Assembly (NCBI GenBank): GCA_036511155.1
Contig: DATCCR010000265.1
Coordinates: forward strand, 1-6,250
Reading direction: 5' to 3'
DNA: 6,250 bases
DNA from: Bog-756 sp036511155
GTDB lineage: Bacteria > Actinomycetota > Acidimicrobiia > Acidimicrobiales > RAAP-2
Within the stretch, counting starts at the first letter, position 1; each line of letters begins with the position of its first letter. The notes under the pieces are model-generated. The model saw nothing but the letters and a program-made list of their open reading frames with translations. It was not told the origin of the DNA and ran no database searches. The translations under genes and the position numbers were made by a program. Shown one piece after another: positions 1-5,874 of the stretch.

Positions 1-799
1 AGTCGTACTCCCAGACCAGTTCGTTCCCGAGCTTGGAGAGCCGACCGTCGACCAGGATCCCGTTCTCGGTGAACCCTGTGCCCTCGGTCCACTTGGCACC
101 GAACTGGAGGCCGATCACGTGCCCGGCGCTCCGTCCCGCACCCCCGCCCCAGTTCCAGGCGATCTCGTGGGGCCAGCGCCCCCGGCCCACGTCGAGCACG
201 CCCCACGCGTCGTTGCCGCCGGCCCCGCCGATCGACCACCGCCGGTCACCCACCTCCAGGGTTCCCTCGGCCGGCAACGCCTGTACCTTCGACGTGAAGT
301 TGAACAAGGTGTCGTCCCACGGGATGACCACGTTGACCGACTCGTGCCCGGCGGGACGGCCAACGGCGATGTCGAACGTTCCGGGTCGTCCGTCGTCCTC
401 CGTCCATGTGGCCCGCAGTCGCGTCGTGCCGAAGGCGTCCTCGATGGCGAGCGTCAATCCGTCCTGGTCCACCCGGAGCGGCCGGGTGCCGGGCGCCTCG
501 GGCAGGGACAGGACACCGGCCCCGACGAGGATGGCGGCGCCGCCCGTCGCTCCAGTCGCCAGGTCCGCCCACCAGACGTCGGCCAGGCCGAAGTGGTCGA
601 TGTCCGAGTAGACGCACGAGACGACGACGTCTCCGGCCAGGACGGCCCAGTAGTCCCACCGCTTGTTGGTGCCGAACGAGCCGTCGAGGTTGGCCCGGTG
701 CAGGGGACGGCGCGACCAGCCGCGGGCCGCGGGGTTGAGCGCGGCGCCGTCGGGGGTGCACAGGTCGACCGGCTCGGTCAGTTCGGGCTCGTGAGTCAT
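1..799 (-). CDS. DUF2804 family protein, C-terminus cut by window edge
   Basis: An open frame starts with ATG at 799 and runs without a stop off the left edge, giving 266 residues (MTHEPELTEPVDL...). I recognise DUF2804, an uncharacterised family common in actinobacteria. The diagnostic pieces are NKRWDYW at residues 45-51, a tryptophan-rich stretch with WNWGGGAG near 215-222, GLQFGAKWTEGTGFTENG from about 230, and LVWEYD at 261-266. In this family the last motif normally continues into a PWRI-like ending, so I infer that only some tens of residues are missing. The molecular function is unknown. The many Trp and Gly residues and the predicted beta-rich character suggest a beta-sandwich or barrel, perhaps lipid-related, but that is speculation. 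There is no clear Shine-Dalgarno sequence before the ATG. A weak TAGAAC (805-810) ends 5 bases upstream, so a leaderless start is possible. No signal peptide is visible. Confidence 0.92.
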   Translation of the reverse strand, partial: MTHEPELTEPVDLCTPDGAALNPAARGWSRRPLHRANLDGSFGTNKRWDYWAVLAGDVVVSCVYSDIDHFGLADVWWADLATGATGGAAILVGAGVLSLPEAPGTRPLRVDQDGLTLAIEDAFGTTRLRATWTEDDGRPGTFDIAVGRPAGHESVNVVIPWDDTLFNFTSKVQALPAEGTLEVGDRRWSIGGAGGNDAWGVLDVGRGRWPHEIAWNWGGGAGRSAGHVIGLQFGAKWTEGTGFTENGILVDGRLSKLGNELVWEYD

Positions 800-973
800 G
801 GATCGGTTCTACACCGGGTTCACGGTGCCCGCTCACGTTGTCCGGCGGACCGGCCCATCGGCAATCGTGCTGCTCGACGTCCCGGGCCGTCGTCTGCCCG
901 CCGTCCGGGAGGTGGACGCCCGTACCCGCCGTCTCGGAAGCCACACCACACCGCATGCCGGCGCGGGTGGACC

Positions 974-1249
974 TCAGCTGGCCTCGGCCGACTCGCGGTG
1001 CTCGTACCGGATGAGGACCTGGATGTGACGCATCTGGCTGCGCAGGCACAATCCGTGGTAGTGGCCCTCGTCGACACCGAGGTAGCGGCGCACGCCGACG
1101 GCAACAGATTGGAGCGGGAGCCGCTCGTCGCCCAGCCAGGCCAGGAGCTCGCCGGTTGTGACCCCGAGGTCCAGGGCCCCCGACTCGAGCGAGTCGAGGC
1201 GGCTGCGCATCCGCTCGTCGATGGCGTCTCCCAGCGTCTGCAGCTTCAT
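974..1249 (-). CDS. hypothetical 91-aa protein
   Basis: This is a small open frame of 91 residues starting MKLQTLGDAIDERM and ending YEHRESAEAS with a TGA stop. I do not recognise a family. The N-terminal third (1-22) is charged and probably helical (LGDAIDERMRSRLDSLES). The middle (about 30-60, GVTTGELLAWLGDERLPLQS followed by VAVGVRRYLGV) looks like short helices and could be a small helix-turn-helix, but the match is too weak to call. The C-terminal part carries GHYHGLCLRSQMRHIQVLIR, with one Cys and three His, which might bind metal. The same frame stays open upstream to 1411, but that extension (RLTRSCVRGHGQPA...) looks like translated intergenic DNA, so ATG at 1249 is preferred. No strong ribosome site is visible. 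It lies 190 bases after the acyl-CoA dehydrogenase and 174 before the DUF2804 gene. Composition and lack of any better frame support it as coding. Confidence 0.62.
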   Translation of the reverse strand: MKLQTLGDAIDERMRSRLDSLESGALDLGVTTGELLAWLGDERLPLQSVAVGVRRYLGVDEGHYHGLCLRSQMRHIQVLIRYEHRESAEAS

Positions 1250-1415
1250 GGTGGGTGCCCCGGTTCGGTAGTGCTCCGACCGCACGGTGCGGCCGGCGAC
1301 GGGGCCATCGTCCGCCTGTGCCGGACCGGATACAAGCGGCGACCGCGCAGCGCGCGTAATGGCTGGTTGCCCGTGGCCCCGGACGCACGAACGGGTGAGA
1401 CGGCCCACCACGTAG

Positions 1416-1436
1416 GGCGTTCCCCTTCGGGTCGCC
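1416..1436 (-). terminator. possible hairpin terminator after the acyl-CoA dehydrogenase gene
   Basis: Just past the TGA stop (1439-1441), the minus strand reads GGCG, A, CCC, GAA, GGG, GAA, CGCC. This can fold as an outer 4-bp stem and an inner CCC/GGG stem with a small asymmetric internal loop. There is no U-tract, which is usual in high-GC actinobacteria. It is short and imperfect, so the position right behind the stop is the main argument. Confidence 0.35.
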
Positions 1437-1438
1437 GG

Positions 1439-3109
1439 TCAGCCCATGGCGGCCAGGATCGTCTGCACTCGCCCGGTCAACGCGGTGTCGTCCTCGGCCC
1501 GGTAGCCGGGCGTGAGCCGGCTCAGCACCAGGTGCCAGGACATCTCCTCCTCGCCGGCCTCGACCAGCAGGGCGGCCTCGGACAGCACGCCGATCCGGCC
1601 GACCACGTCACGGAAGTGCCAGGCGCCGGCGGCCTCGTCGGCGACGCACCTGGCGGTCGACGCCAGTGCGGCCGCCAGTTCCTCCTCGAGCCGGGTCGCC
1701 AGCCTCCGGTCGGTGGCGGCCGACGCGGCGGCCCGCAGGCGGACGGCGACCACGTCGAGGATGGGAAGGCGACGGAGGTCGTTGAGGACCTGGGCGACGA
1801 GGACGTTGTGGCTCCCCTCCCAGGACTCGTAGACCAGTGCGTCCCGGTACAGGCGGGGGAGGACGCTGAAATCCTCGATGGCTCCGTTGCCGCCGAGCAC
1901 CTCGATGCCGGCGCGGACGACTTCGCTGGCCTGACACGACACCAGGTACTTGGCCAGGTTGACCAGGAACCGGTGGAGCAGCACGTCCTCTTCGCCGGCG
2001 GCCCCGGCGTCGATCCGGTCCTCGAGCCCGGTGAGGACGAGGACCAGGTGGAGCGCCCCGGTCGACACGGCAGCCATGTCGGCGAGCGTTCGCTGCACTG
2101 CCGGGAACTCGCCGATGGAACGGCCGAAGGCCCGGCGGTGGAGGGCGTAGGCCGAGGCCTCCAGATAGGCCCGCCGCATCATCCCGGCGTCGCCGACCGC
2201 GGTCATCCACCGGCTGGTGTTGAGCACGATGTTGACCGCCGTCCGGAATCCGTGCTCGACCGGCCCGATGGGCCAGGCCACGGCACCGTCGAAGTCGATC
2301 TCCCCCGAGGCCAGGCCGCGGGTGCCGAGCTTGTCCTTCAGGCGACGCAGGGCGAAGCCGTTGGGCGCGTCGTCGACGGTGCGCGGCACCACGAAGCTGC
2401 CCAGACCCCGGGTCCCCCCGGGCCCGCCGTCGACACGGGCGGTGAGGAAGAACTGACCGGCGTCGGCCACCGAGCAGAACCACTTCTCGCCGGTGATCCG
2501 GTAGCTCCCGTCGCCCTGCGCCACCGCGCGGCATACATTGGCCCCCACGTCGGAGCCACCCTGGACCTCGGTCAGGAACTGCGAGCCCCGGACGGCGGTG
2601 GCGTAGTCGGGGTCGACCAGGGCGGGCAGGAAGCGGTCGCGCACGTCGTCGTCGGCCGCCCGGCGCAGGGCCCGGGCCAGGCCGATGGTGCATGTGGCCG
2701 GGCACGCGTGGCCGGCCTCCCCCTCGAGGGACAGGAGGTAGAGCAGCGTCGCCTGCTCGAAGGCGGTGCCCGGTGTGCCGGACAGCGCTACCAGGCCACT
2801 GGCCCACACGGCGGTGCCGGCGGTGTCGTAGGCGGGGTCGAACGACACCGCTTCCGTCCGCCGGCCGACGCCGTCCCACCGGGAGAGTTCGGGCAGGTGG
2901 GTCCGTTGCTCGTAGCGTGCCGCCGCAGGGCCGACCACACTCACCAGATCATTGGCGAAGGCGGACGCCCGCTCCTCGAGCGCGGCCAGCCTGTCAGGGG
3001 GCAGAACGCGGGCCAGGGCGGCCCGCAGCTGGCCGTCGGTCCGGAACGGGTCGTCCGGGAAGTCGGCCCGCCACGAGTCCAGGGCCTTCCGGGCGGTATC
3101 GGTGTCCAT
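1439..3109 (-). CDS. AidB-type acyl-CoA dehydrogenase
   Basis: The 556-aa flavoprotein has the length of the AidB branch of acyl-CoA dehydrogenases (E. coli AidB is about 540 aa) rather than the usual ~380 aa. It has an added N-terminal region (about 1-125) and C-terminal helices (about 450-556). Visible landmarks are PELSRWDGVGRR near 73-84, which parallels AidB; LTEVQGGSDVG at 179-189, the FAD/substrate signature; GEKWFCSVADAGQFFLTAR at 207-225; RLKDKLGTRGLASGEIDF at 256-273; EVLGGNGAIEDFSVLPRLYR at 403-422; and YESWEGSHN at 427-435, whose Glu431 lies where the family's catalytic base sits. It should bind FAD and act in the cytoplasm. The true substrate of AidB proteins is unsettled: E. coli AidB belongs to the Ada alkylation response and binds DNA, with only weak isovaleryl-CoA dehydrogenase activity. 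No other alkylation-repair gene is adjacent here, so a metabolic role is equally possible. ATG at 3109 begins MDTDTARKAL; only a weak GAG-containing ribosome site precedes it. Confidence 0.93.
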   Translation of the reverse strand: MDTDTARKALDSWRADFPDDPFRTDGQLRAALARVLPPDRLAALEERASAFANDLVSVVGPAAARYEQRTHLPELSRWDGVGRRTEAVSFDPAYDTAGTAVWASGLVALSGTPGTAFEQATLLYLLSLEGEAGHACPATCTIGLARALRRAADDDVRDRFLPALVDPDYATAVRGSQFLTEVQGGSDVGANVCRAVAQGDGSYRITGEKWFCSVADAGQFFLTARVDGGPGGTRGLGSFVVPRTVDDAPNGFALRRLKDKLGTRGLASGEIDFDGAVAWPIGPVEHGFRTAVNIVLNTSRWMTAVGDAGMMRRAYLEASAYALHRRAFGRSIGEFPAVQRTLADMAAVSTGALHLVLVLTGLEDRIDAGAAGEEDVLLHRFLVNLAKYLVSCQASEVVRAGIEVLGGNGAIEDFSVLPRLYRDALVYESWEGSHNVLVAQVLNDLRRLPILDVVAVRLRAAASAATDRRLATRLEEELAAALASTARCVADEAAGAWHFRDVVGRIGVLSEAALLVEAGEEEMSWHLVLSRLTPGYRAEDDTALTGRVQTILAAMG

Positions 3110-3169
3110 GGTCGCAGTCTCGCGCCCCGCGCCGCCCGGCGGCAGGGCCGAGCGACTCGGATCGCGGAG

Positions 3170-3194
3170 CGCCGGTCACCATCGGGTGACGGCG
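3170..3194 (-). terminator. hairpin terminator after purU
   Basis: Five bases beyond the purU stop (3200-3202) lies an inverted repeat. GTCACC (3175-3180) and GGTGAC (3185-3190) flank an ATCG loop, extended by CGCC (3170-3173) and GGCG (3191-3194) with a single bulged G at 3174. That is 10 base pairs in all. There is no U-run. Position and stability suggest termination of the purU transcript before the acyl-CoA dehydrogenase gene, which starts 60 bases further on. Confidence 0.55.
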
Positions 3195-3199
3195 TCGGA

Positions 3200-4060
3200 T
3201 CAGGTGAACACGATGGTCTTGCGCCCGTGGACCAGCACCCGGTCCGTCAGGTGGAGGCGGACGGCGCGGGCGAGGACCACGGTCTCGAGGTCCCGGCCCA
3301 TCCGGATCAGGTCGCCCGGACCGTCCCGGTGCGACACCGGGGTGACCGCCTGGTCGATGATCGGCCCCTGGTCGAGATCGGCCGTCGCGTAGTGGCCGGT
3401 CACGCCGATCACCTTGACCCCACGGTCGTAGGCCTGGTGGTAGGGCCGGGCCCCGGCGAAGGCGGGTAGGAACGAGTGGTGGATGTTGATGACCCGTGAG
3501 GCGAACCGCTCGCAGAACGCCGGGCTGAGGATCTGCATGTACTTGGCCATCACCAGCAGGTCGGTCCCGGTCGATTCGACGAGCTCGCCGATGGCCGCCT
3601 CCTGCTCTGTGCGGTCGGGATCGCTCACCGGGAGGTGGTGGAACGGGACTCCGAACCGGCCGGCGGCCTCGGCGCCGACGTCATGGTTCCCGGCGACGAA
3701 GGCGACCTTGGCCGGCAGCGCCCCGTCGTCGCAGCGGGCCAGGAGGTCGTACAGGCAGTGGACCTGCGTCGAGACCAGGATGCCGATCCGGCGCTGATCG
3801 TCGGAGAAGCGCACCCGCACCTCCATGCCGAGCGGGTCGGTCACCACCCGCAGCGCCGGCACGAGCCGGGCACGGTCGAGGACGAGGCCGTCGAGGTCGA
3901 ACTCGACCCGCTGGAAGAAGACGCCTTCCTCGGCGTCGGTGTACTGGTCGGCTTCCACGATATTGCCGCCGTGGTCGGCGACGAATCCCGCCACGGCGGC
4001 AGCCAGACCCGGACGGTCCGGCGCGGAGAGCAGCAGTCGTGCGGTCACCTGATCGGGCAT
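3200..4060 (-). CDS. purU: formyltetrahydrofolate deformylase PurU
   Basis: The 286-aa cytosolic enzyme hydrolyses 10-formyltetrahydrofolate to formate and tetrahydrofolate, balancing the one-carbon pool and, in some bacteria, supplying formate for purine synthesis through PurT. Length and layout match the family. An N-terminal ACT domain spans about 6-80 (SAPDRPGLAAAVAGFVADHG is its typical opening). A formyltransferase-fold domain covers about 90-280, with GNHD at 124-127, MAKYMQIL at 171-178, INIHHSFLPAFAGARPYHQA at 191-210 and DLDQGPII at 228-235. The catalytic Asn192, His194 and Asp230 expected of this fold are all present, so it should be active. In E. coli the ACT region mediates methionine/glycine control; that is family knowledge, not shown here. 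The ATG at 4060 has no Shine-Dalgarno sequence, and a -10-like TACATT ends 6 bases before it, fitting a leaderless message. No glycine-cleavage, demethylase or purine genes adjoin it, so the window gives no pathway context. Confidence 0.97.
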   Translation of the reverse strand: MPDQVTARLLLSAPDRPGLAAAVAGFVADHGGNIVEADQYTDAEEGVFFQRVEFDLDGLVLDRARLVPALRVVTDPLGMEVRVRFSDDQRRIGILVSTQVHCLYDLLARCDDGALPAKVAFVAGNHDVGAEAAGRFGVPFHHLPVSDPDRTEQEAAIGELVESTGTDLLVMAKYMQILSPAFCERFASRVINIHHSFLPAFAGARPYHQAYDRGVKVIGVTGHYATADLDQGPIIDQAVTPVSHRDGPGDLIRMGRDLETVVLARAVRLHLTDRVLVHGRKTIVFT

Positions 4061-4066
4061 ATCCGC

Positions 4067-4097
4067 AATGTAGACGGCACGGGTGCCCTGTCGTCAG
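4067..4097 (-). promoter_or_regulatory. probable leaderless promoter of purU
   Basis: On the minus strand TACATT (4072-4067) fits the actinobacterial TAnnnT -10 consensus. CTGACG (4097-4092) is a plausible -35 (4 of 6 to TTGACA) with a long 19-base spacer. The -10 ends 6 bases before the purU ATG at 4060, so transcription should begin at or next to the A of the start codon. There is no ribosome site between them, which fits leaderless translation. Confidence 0.5.
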
Positions 4098-4101
4098 GTG
4101 C

Positions 4102-4308
4102 TCAGGTCGCCAGCATCCCGGCGACGACCCCGCCGGTGGTGGGGTTGTTCAGGTAGGGCTCGGGGTCGTGGACCCGGTGCCCGTTGTCGACCAGGCGCTC
4201 GGTCACCGGCCTGTCGAACACCTCGGACAGCGGTCGGATGCACGCCGGGTCGTCGGAGTTGCGGATGTTCACCCACCGCTGGATCCCCGCCGGAAAGGCG
4301 CCCCGGCC
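4102..4308 (-). pseudogene. C-terminal remnant of a probable alpha/beta hydrolase
   Basis: Directly behind the TAG stop of the SnoaL-like gene, and in the same frame, 68 sense codons run to a TGA at 4102-4104. The reading contains GIQRWVNIRNSDDPACIRPL, then TERLVDNGHRVHDPEPYLNN, and ends GGVVAGMLAT. This has the look of real protein: a WVNI beta strand, an Asp in NSDDPA and a His in NGHRVHDPEPYL. That pattern resembles the last part of serine esterase or lipase-like alpha/beta hydrolases, where Asp and His complete the triad. The nucleophile region and all the N-terminal part are absent. The only candidate start is a GTG at 4272-4270 with no ribosome site. I infer a relic of a larger gene whose front was lost by deletion or recombination. 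It could instead be a short gene or part of the SnoaL-like gene separated by one stop. The family call is by eye only. Confidence 0.55.
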
Positions 4309-4725
4309 CTACTTCGGCCACGGGTCATCGACCACGCCGAGCTCGATGAACAACCCGAGCTTGTCGGCCCCGATGAACTCGCTGACGACCCGGTCGCCCT
4401 CGAAGCGCAGGATGTTCACCACCCACTCGCTGACCGTCCGTCCCGTGGGTGGGCGTCCGGCGTAGCCACCGACGTCGGTCCCCCGCAGTGTCTGGCGGAC
4501 CACGACCGTCCCGTCCGTGCCGACCACCACTTCCTGGACCTCGACGTGCAGGTCGGCGAAGATGTCGTGGTACCGACGGACAGCCTCGGTCTTGGCCGCC
4601 GGTCCCGTCCCGAATGGGGCTACGTAGTCCTCGCCGTAGAGGTCGCCGACCGCGTCGTAGTTCCGCTTGTTCCAGACCTCGTCGACGAACCGCAGCACCT
4701 GGCGTTCACGTCCGGCACTATCCAT
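4309..4725 (-). CDS. SnoaL-like polyketide cyclase / NTF2-fold protein
   Basis: The 138-aa protein belongs to the SnoaL-like (ester cyclase) branch of the NTF2 superfamily: a small cone-shaped alpha+beta barrel with a hydrophobic pocket, normally a cytosolic dimer. Helix 1 (RQVLRFVDEVWNKRNYDAV, 8-26) is followed by LYGEDYVAPFGTG, a REHDIF-like helix (RRYHDIFADL, 50-59), strands VEVQEVVVGTDGTVVVRQTL and TGRTVSEWVVNILRFEGDRV, and the ending SEFIGADKLGLFIELGVV (115-132). That ending matches the D-x-lgLl-QLG tail typical of this group. Members include polyketide cyclases, but most environmental copies have unknown substrates, and no polyketide genes lie nearby. ATG at 4725 is chosen over an upstream in-frame start at 4749 because AGGAG sits 6 bases before it. 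The gene stops with TAG, after which the frame continues into a hydrolase-like remnant. Confidence 0.88.
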   Translation of the reverse strand: MDSAGRERQVLRFVDEVWNKRNYDAVGDLYGEDYVAPFGTGPAAKTEAVRRYHDIFADLHVEVQEVVVGTDGTVVVRQTLRGTDVGGYAGRPPTGRTVSEWVVNILRFEGDRVVSEFIGADKLGLFIELGVVDDPWPK

Positions 4726-4731
4726 CAATTG

Positions 4732-4736
4732 CTCCT
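4732..4736 (-). promoter_or_regulatory. ribosome binding site of the SnoaL-like gene
   Basis: AGGAG preceded by an A-run (AAAAGGAG on the minus strand) lies 6 bases before ATG 4725. It is the only strong Shine-Dalgarno sequence in the window and fixes this start over the upstream in-frame start codon at 4749. Confidence 0.85.
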
Positions 4737-4791
4737 TTTGTCGACCCACCCCGGGGAACCGGTGACGTGGGCGCTCGTGCTCCGGTTGGGA

Positions 4792-4811
4792 CGACGCCGT
4801 GACGGGCGTCG
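4792..4811 (-). terminator. hairpin terminator after the PAP2 gene
   Basis: A perfect 7-bp inverted repeat, CGACGCC (4792-4798) and GGCGTCG (4805-4811), with a 6-base loop lies about 40 bases past the PAP2 stop (4853-4855) and 66 bases before the SnoaL-like start. There is no U-tract. Its placement between two same-strand genes fits a factor-independent terminator or a 3'-end stabilising hairpin. Confidence 0.5.
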
Positions 4812-4852
4812 GCCATGGTGCATTCCCGCACCGGGCTCTGGTGCCGGCGTGG

Positions 4853-5683
4853 TCAGGAAGCCCGTGGATCCGGGTGCGCCCGGGACCGTCGGACGTTGGC
4901 CACCCGCTCCAGCCTCCACCACGCGTGGGCGAGGCGGCGCGCTCCCTCCGGCGGCCCCGGGGTTGTCGCCGGGAGCGCCAACACCACCGTGGTCACCAGG
5001 AGGCCGACAACTGCGCCGAGAGTCCAGCCGGCCAGGACATCGGTCGGCCAGTGCACTCCCAGGATCAGGCGGCTCAGCCCGACGAGGACGGCGGCCAGCC
5101 CGGAGGCGCCGACCAGCACCACCCGTGCCAGGGGACGCCGGACGACGACGACGGCCACCAGAAGGCCGATGGTGAGGAGCAGAGCGGTGCTGTCCGTCGA
5201 ATGGCCGGAGGGGAAGGACGGTTCACCCTCGGTCACCAGGTGGAGGGGTAGTGGCGGCCGAGCCCGGTTGACGAGCGGCTTGAGGACCGTCACCACGGAT
5301 GCGGCCAGGCCGAGCGCCACCAGCGGTGCCAGGACGACCCCGAGCCGGGCGCCGCGCCACCAGAGCAGCACCCCGGCGGCCGCGGCGAGCGCCAGAAGAA
5401 CGCCCACACTCCCGAACTGCGTCACGATGCGGGAGGCCTCGACCGACCAACCCGACCGGAGGTGCACGACGGCGTTCAGGTTGGACGGGTCGCGCCGGGC
5501 GAGTCCGCCCCTGTCGAGGACGTCGTGCGACACGGCCAGGAGGCCGACAGAAGCGGCGGCAATCGCCAGCAGGGCGGCGAACAGCGCCACCCATCCGACG
5601 AGCGTCAGGTGCAGCCAGCCCGCGGTCTTCCGCATCGCCTTGATCAGTCCGTCGGGCCAGTAGCGCCAGTCCGAATTCCTCAT
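4853..5683 (-). CDS. PAP2-family membrane phosphatase
   Basis: This is an integral membrane phosphatase of the PAP2 (type 2 phosphatidic acid phosphatase) superfamily, 276 aa from the chosen start. The three catalytic motifs are intact in order: KPLVNRARP (residues 135-143), SFPSGHS (157-163) and SRLILGVHWPTD (204-215). The conserved Lys, Arg, the PSGH His and the final HxxxD pair are all present. About six transmembrane helices are visible, near 25-50, 92-110, 114-132, 164-182, 186-203 and 217-240, with the catalytic face expected outside. Members dephosphorylate lipid phosphates such as undecaprenyl pyrophosphate, phosphatidate or phosphatidylglycerol phosphate; the sequence does not say which. 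The frame stays open upstream to a GTG at 5806, but that extension is Arg-rich and unlike a membrane protein start. ATG 5683 (MRNSDWRYW) is preferred and ATG 5635 (MRKTAGWLH) is also possible; neither has a good ribosome site. The tail after the last helix is short and basic. Confidence 0.92.
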   Translation of the reverse strand: MRNSDWRYWPDGLIKAMRKTAGWLHLTLVGWVALFAALLAIAAASVGLLAVSHDVLDRGGLARRDPSNLNAVVHLRSGWSVEASRIVTQFGSVGVLLALAAAAGVLLWWRGARLGVVLAPLVALGLAASVVTVLKPLVNRARPPLPLHLVTEGEPSFPSGHSTDSTALLLTIGLLVAVVVVRRPLARVVLVGASGLAAVLVGLSRLILGVHWPTDVLAGWTLGAVVGLLVTTVVLALPATTPGPPEGARRLAHAWWRLERVANVRRSRAHPDPRAS

Positions 5684-5837
5684 GCCGGGACGCTGATCCG
5701 CTGATGGCGATCCACGGAGGCGCTTCGTGATGGTTGTCGGGACATCCGCCCATTCTCGCGCGGCGCCCCCTTGCGTCCGCAACACCCCAGGGCATCGGCG
5801 TGCCACCAGTCCGCCGGAGCCCTCGGCCGAGGCCGGC

Positions 5838-5869
5838 CATTACATTTCACCTGGTCGTTACATGTAATG
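5838..5869. promoter_or_regulatory. palindromic operator-like site in the divergent intergenic region
   Basis: An AT-rich island in very GC-rich DNA holds three copies of one half-site. TTACAT occurs at 5840-5845 and again at 5858-5863, and its complement ATGTAA at 5862-5867. The last two make a perfect 10-bp palindrome, TTACATGTAA (5858-5867). The outer arms CATTACAT (5838-5845) and ATGTAATG (5862-5869) are also an exact 8-bp inverted repeat. The two direct copies are 18 bases apart, close to two helical turns. Sitting over the likely promoter of the ArsR-like gene, this fits autoregulation by an ArsR dimer. Confidence 0.6.
5863..5868 (+). promoter_or_regulatory. possible -10 element of the ArsR-like gene
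   Basis: TGTAAT lies 6 bases before the GTG at 5875, the same spacing as the -10 of purU to its ATG. It suggests a leaderless transcript starting at or near the GTG. The hexamer overlaps the right arm of the palindrome, so a bound repressor would block it. No convincing -35 is visible; the hexamer 17 bases upstream is TTACAT. Confidence 0.4.
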
Positions 5870-5874
5870 GCGAC

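Noticed and set aside
1344..1354. Palindromic CGCGCAGCGCG in the gap upstream of the 91-aa gene
   Set aside because: Short CG-alternating palindromes arise by chance at this base composition, and no promoter element is convincingly tied to it.
246..1388. A 380-codon minus-strand frame
   Set aside because: It overlaps the DUF2804 gene and the 91-aa gene in a different frame and reads as low-complexity Arg/Pro/Gly sequence.
1608..2879. A 423-codon minus-strand frame
   Set aside because: It overlaps the AidB-type gene in another frame and gives an Arg/Gly/Pro-rich product without recognisable motifs; the AidB frame is unambiguous.
119..3469. A plus-strand open frame of 1116 codons
   Set aside because: It runs antisense through four well-identified minus-strand genes and its protein is a Gly/Arg/Pro/Val-rich string with no domain. 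Long antisense frames are expected when third codon positions are nearly all G or C.
4039..5175. A 378-codon plus-strand frame
   Set aside because: It is antisense to the SnoaL-like and PAP2 genes, both clearly identified by motifs, and its product has no recognisable features.
5684..5806. N-terminal extension of the PAP2 protein to a GTG at 5806
   Set aside because: The extra 41 residues are basic and non-conserved in look, lack a ribosome site, and the first membrane helix follows naturally from ATG 5683 or 5635.
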